DNA of 7,763 bases, taken from JBEKCP01 sp050014815. Its GTDB lineage: Bacteria; Planctomycetota; Planctomycetia; Pirellulales; Thermoguttaceae. The stretch lies in contig JBEKCP010000280.1 in assembly GCA_050014815.1 (NCBI GenBank), positions 1 through 7,763 of the forward strand, written 5' to 3'. Made by a program: the position numbers and the translations under genes. Below, piece after piece: positions 5,485 to 7,763 of this stretch. Below the pieces are notes generated by a model that did not search any database, was not told where the DNA came from, and saw only the letters and a program-made list of their open reading frames with translations. Within the stretch, counting starts at the first letter, position 1. Every line of letters begins with the position of its first letter.

Positions 5485-7763
5485 CTACACCGCGTGGTGT
5501 CGGCGGCGTAAGCAATGAGCCAGAATGCCGACCATGCCGGCACCGGCGAGAGCCAAGGTGGAGGGCTCAGGGGTAGGATTGCCAAGCGTTACGTTGCCGG
5601 CGCTATAGAGGGCAGACGTGTCCCAGGTGTAGCCGGTGGGCAGTTCATTGGCGACCGTGAACAGGCCGTTGGGGACGACGCCGGTCCAATTGAACAAGTG
5701 GAACGTGTCGCCCACGAGACTGGCTGGATCGACGTTCGCGTCCACGCCGAGGTCCAGCGTACCGCCCAGGTTCACTTGGATTCCCGGAGCGAATGAGATC
5801 GTCGAGCCCCAAGTTCCGTCTTTCGGCAGGATTTCCAGGACACCGGCGGTTTGCATCGTCATTGCCGTGGTGATGTGGATCGGGATGGCGGTCTGACCGT
5901 CGTAATCGTGGACCACCAGGCGCGAGTTGGTCGAGTTCAAGCTAAGTCCGGCGATCGTGCCGTCGACCAGGATGGCATTCGTGGTGTTCTGGCCGAAACT
6001 GTTGTAATTGAGCGCGCCGCGGAGATCGGCGCCTATGAGTTTGTCAGGCCAGAAGCCGCTGAGATTCGCATTGGCGAGGTTGGCGTTGGTGAAATTGGCG
6101 CCCGACATGTGCGAGCCGGTGAGATCCTGGCCGCTAAAGTTCCAGCCCGTCAGATCGTCGCCTGACAGCGATATGTTGCGCAGGTCGTGGGCCTTGTAGC
6201 TGGCGGTGCTGTAGAACTGTTGCGCAGAAAGGCTGCCGGCGGCCATGTTACCGATAGACGCGCCGCTAATATTGGCCCCCGTAAGGTTGGCACCGGTGAA
6301 CACGACGTAATCGAGGTTGGCGCTACTCAGGTTGGCATTGCTGAGGTTGGAATTAGCCAGCCTTCCCCACCAGAAGCTGGCGCTGGCAAGGTTCTGTCCG
6401 CTGAGGTCCCAGCCCGACATATCGTCGAACGTGAATCCGATGCCATGGAGGTCATGGGCCTGGTAATCCAGAGTACCATAGAGCTGGTTGGACGCGAATC
6501 CGGCGGCTGTCGCCTGCGCGAACCCCGCCCCCGCTATCGTGGTGCCCGTGAAATTCGCGCCCGTCATCGAGCTGAGAAAGCCGAGCGATGCGCCGGTTAG
6601 GTTTGCCCCCGAGAAGTCCGCGTTCTTGATCGTGCCGTACGTAAAATCGGCGCTTGTGAGAGTTGCATATTTCAGATTGGCGCCGATAAGGCTGGAGGAT
6701 TTGAAGCTGGCGCTGGCCAAATTCGCGTGACTCAAGTCTGCGCCGTCAAGCGTCGCGCTGGAGAGGTTAGCGCTGGTGAGGTTCTGACCGGAGAAGCTCC
6801 AGCCGGCCATGGTGTTCGAGGACAGGTTGACATTGTGGAGATCGGAGGCTGCGTAGCTGCTGGTGCTGATGAGTTGCGCCGAGTTGAAGCCGTTGGCGGT
6901 CGTGGCGCTGAAGTTGGCCCCCGTGACGGCCGCCCCGGCAAAGCTGGCTCCCGCCAGGATTGCCGATGACAGGTTGGCGCCCGTGAGGGTCGCCCCGGCA
7001 AGAGTGCCTCCCGTCAGGGTCGCCGATGACAGATTGGCGCTGCTGAGGTTGGCATTGCTCAGGTTCGCGTTGGTCAATGTGCCGGAGGAAAGGGTGGCGC
7101 TGGTGAGGTTCGCATTGCTCAGGTTCGCGTTCCTTAATGTGGCGGAAGAAAGATTCGCGCTGGTGAGATCCTGGCCGTGGAAATCCCAGCCTGTCATGGC
7201 GTTGGAGGACAAGTTGACGCTTTGCAGGTCAAGCGCGAGGTAACTGCCGGTGGTAACGAGTTGCGACGACGTGAGACCTCCGCTGGTCGTGTGGCTGAGA
7301 TTCGCCCCGACGATGTTTGCACCCGACAAATTGGCTCCGACCAGGATGGCGTACGACAAATTGGCGGTGCTGAGAGTCGCGTTGCTGAAGTTCGCGTTGA
7401 TTAGCGTGGCGGAATAGAAATTTGTGCTGCCAAGGTAACGGCTGGAAAAGTCCCACGCCGACATCGTGTCCGACGTGAAATTGACGTTGTGGAGGTCATA
7501 GGCCGCGTAGCTGGCGGTGCTATACAGTTGCTGCGCCGTGAAACCGTTGCCGGTTGTGGAACTGAAATTGGCGCCGGTGATAGTCGCGTTCGTGAGAGTT
7601 GCGCCCGACAGGGCGGCCTGGGCCAGCGTGGCGCTGGATAGATTTGCATTCGTAAGGTCGGCGTTCGTCAGTGTGGTGGAAGAAAGCGTAGCGCTATTGA
7701 GAACGGCGCCGATCAGGTATGCCTGTGTGAGATCAAGCGAGGCGAGGTTCGCGCCTTGTCCAA
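5485..7763 (-). CDS. Secreted pentapeptide-repeat protein with PEP-CTERM tail, 5' end missing
   Basis: The frame is open from the window edge (first full codon at 7761) to TAG at 5485-5487, giving 758 residues and no N-terminus. The ATG at 7464 is internal, because the upstream 99 codons continue the same repeats (GANLASLDLTQAYLIGAVL and on). Three parts are visible. The first is a long A(N/D)LSx-type pentapeptide array, expected to form a right-handed four-sided beta-helix, interrupted five times by a 24-residue register break. Next is a beta-rich domain (about 6012-5575) with WGSTISFAPGIQVNLGGTLDL and LFNWTGVVPNGLFTV motifs, typical of planctomycete PEP-CTERM proteins. The last is a PEP-CTERM tail. 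The protein should be exported and processed by an exosortase; a signal peptide is presumed beyond the window. The mature face is rich in Ser, Thr, Asn and Ala, suiting an envelope or extracellular structural role. No enzyme motif is seen. The coding DNA is less G/C-extreme than that of the cluster genes, as expected for Asn/Thr-rich repeats. Confidence 0.9.
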   Translation of the reverse strand, partial: GQGANLASLDLTQAYLIGAVLNSATLSSTTLTNADLTNANLSSATLAQAALSGATLTNATITGANFSSTTGNGFTAQQLYSTASYAAYDLHNVNFTSDTMSAWDFSSRYLGSTNFYSATLINANFSNATLSTANLSYAILVGANLSGANIVGANLSHTTSGGLTSSQLVTTGSYLALDLQSVNLSSNAMTGWDFHGQDLTSANLSSATLRNANLSNANLTSATLSSGTLTNANLSNANLSSANLSSATLTGGTLAGATLTGANLSSAILAGASFAGAAVTGANFSATTANGFNSAQLISTSSYAASDLHNVNLSSNTMAGWSFSGQNLTSANLSSATLDGADLSHANLASASFKSSSLIGANLKYATLTSADFTYGTIKNADFSGANLTGASLGFLSSMTGANFTGTTIAGAGFAQATAAGFASNQLYGTLDYQAHDLHGIGFTFDDMSGWDLSGQNLASASFWWGRLANSNLSNANLSSANLDYVVFTGANLTGANISGASIGNMAAGSLSAQQFYSTASYKAHDLRNISLSGDDLTGWNFSGQDLTGSHMSGANFTNANLANANLSGFWPDKLIGADLRGALNYNSFGQNTTNAILVDGTIAGLSLNSTNSRLVVHDYDGQTAIPIHITTAMTMQTAGVLEILPKDGTWGSTISFAPGIQVNLGGTLDLGVDANVDPASLVGDTFHLFNWTGVVPNGLFTVANELPTGYTWDTSALYSAGNVTLGNPTPEPSTLALAGAGMVGILAHCLRRRHHAV
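5488..5574 (-). other. PEP-CTERM exosortase sorting signal
   Basis: The last 29 residues are TPEPSTLALAGAGMVGILAH followed by CLRRRHHAV. They show the three standard parts: the PEP motif (codons at 5563-5571), a hydrophobic segment of about 14-16 residues, and a short arginine-rich cytoplasmic end. Such tails are recognised by exosortase. The cysteine before RRR is an extra feature seen in some members. An exosortase gene is not in this window. Confidence 0.88.
6013..7761 (-). repeat. Pentapeptide array with five 24-residue register breaks
   Basis: The repeat unit is A(N/D)L(S/T)x. Five breaks carry a shared consensus of roughly G-F-x-S-x-Q-L-x-S-T-x-S-Y-x-A-x-D-L. They run from the last regular centre residue to the next regular centre residue at 7566-7492, 7299-7225, 6912-6838, 6522-6448 and 6255-6181. 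The centre-to-centre distance is exactly 24 residues in all five, one short of five pentapeptides. After each break a conserved four-unit segment follows (consensus VNLSS, NxMxG, WxFSG, QDLTS), giving Trp landmarks 89, 129, 130 and 89 residues apart. Confidence 0.85.
7048..7167 (-). repeat. 60-bp tandem duplication, one beta-helix turn long
   Basis: The 60-base segments 7108-7167 and 7048-7107 align without gaps at about 51 of 60 positions by my hand count. They encode LTSANLSSATLRNANLSNAN and LTSATLSSGTLTNANLSNAN. Twenty residues are four pentapeptides, one full turn of the right-handed quadrilateral helix. This looks like a fairly recent in-frame duplication inside the larger array. Confidence 0.75.

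Noticed and set aside
5109..5518. Short plus-strand open frames between the two transcription units
   Set aside because: Their translations are largely the palindromic repeat (AGGTPAP-type peptide), and no ribosome site or conserved protein pattern is seen.
7462..7464. ATG at 7464 as the start of the pentapeptide protein
   Set aside because: The 99 codons upstream, up to the window edge, continue the same repeats and include another 24-residue break, so this Met is internal.
5261..7763. CRISPR array or other nucleic-acid-level repeat system
   Set aside because: The repetitive DNA at 6013-7761 is coding, with a period of 15 bases set by pentapeptides. There are no constant repeats with unique spacers.

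Overview
The window is GC-rich, with strong G/C preference at third codon positions. It most likely comes from a planctomycete, of the Pirellulales type. Three things point there: a secreted pentapeptide-repeat protein ending in a PEP-CTERM sorting tail, a C-terminal beta domain of a style common in planctomycete PEP-CTERM proteins, and intergenic paired-palindrome repeats resembling those scattered through such genomes. The assignment rests on recognition, not on a database search. Every convincing gene is on the minus strand, so transcription runs from high to low coordinates.

Layout in transcription order: (a) 7763-5485, a large pentapeptide-repeat protein open to the window edge, so its N-terminus is missing. 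It ends in a beta-rich domain and a PEP-CTERM tail. (b) 5484-5019, a 466-base gap with a 16-bp palindrome, an 11-bp tandem repeat, a paired-palindrome (BIME/REP-like) element, two small hairpins, a candidate sigma70-type promoter and a 15-codon mini-ORF with a strong Shine-Dalgarno sequence. (c) 5018-4005, a DapA/NanA-family lyase or aldolase. (d) 4004-3773, a 232-base gap. (e) 3772-2723, a Gfo/Idh/MocA-family oxidoreductase. (f) 2729-432, a GH94-type glycoside phosphorylase that overlaps the oxidoreductase by 7 bases. (g) 431-280, a gap filled by a second paired-palindrome element with perfect 28-bp arms. (h) 279-1, the signal-peptide start of an exported, possibly Kelch/NanM-like beta-propeller protein that runs off the window.

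Genes (c) to (f), and perhaps (h), look like a carbohydrate-catabolism cluster. A phosphorylase would split a beta-linked disaccharide (or an oxidised or amino derivative) with phosphate, an NAD(P)-dependent sugar oxidoreductase would oxidise a sugar, and a Schiff-base aldolase or dehydratase would process a 2-keto-3-deoxy acid. An exported propeller could act as a mutarotase or binding protein. The substrate cannot be read from sequence alone. The pentapeptide-repeat protein is probably an unrelated envelope or surface protein.

I see no CRISPR array, tRNA, rRNA, transposase or defence system. The most distinctive feature is the regular architecture of the pentapeptide protein: five 24-residue register breaks of constant length, separated by runs whose lengths differ by about two beta-helical turns.
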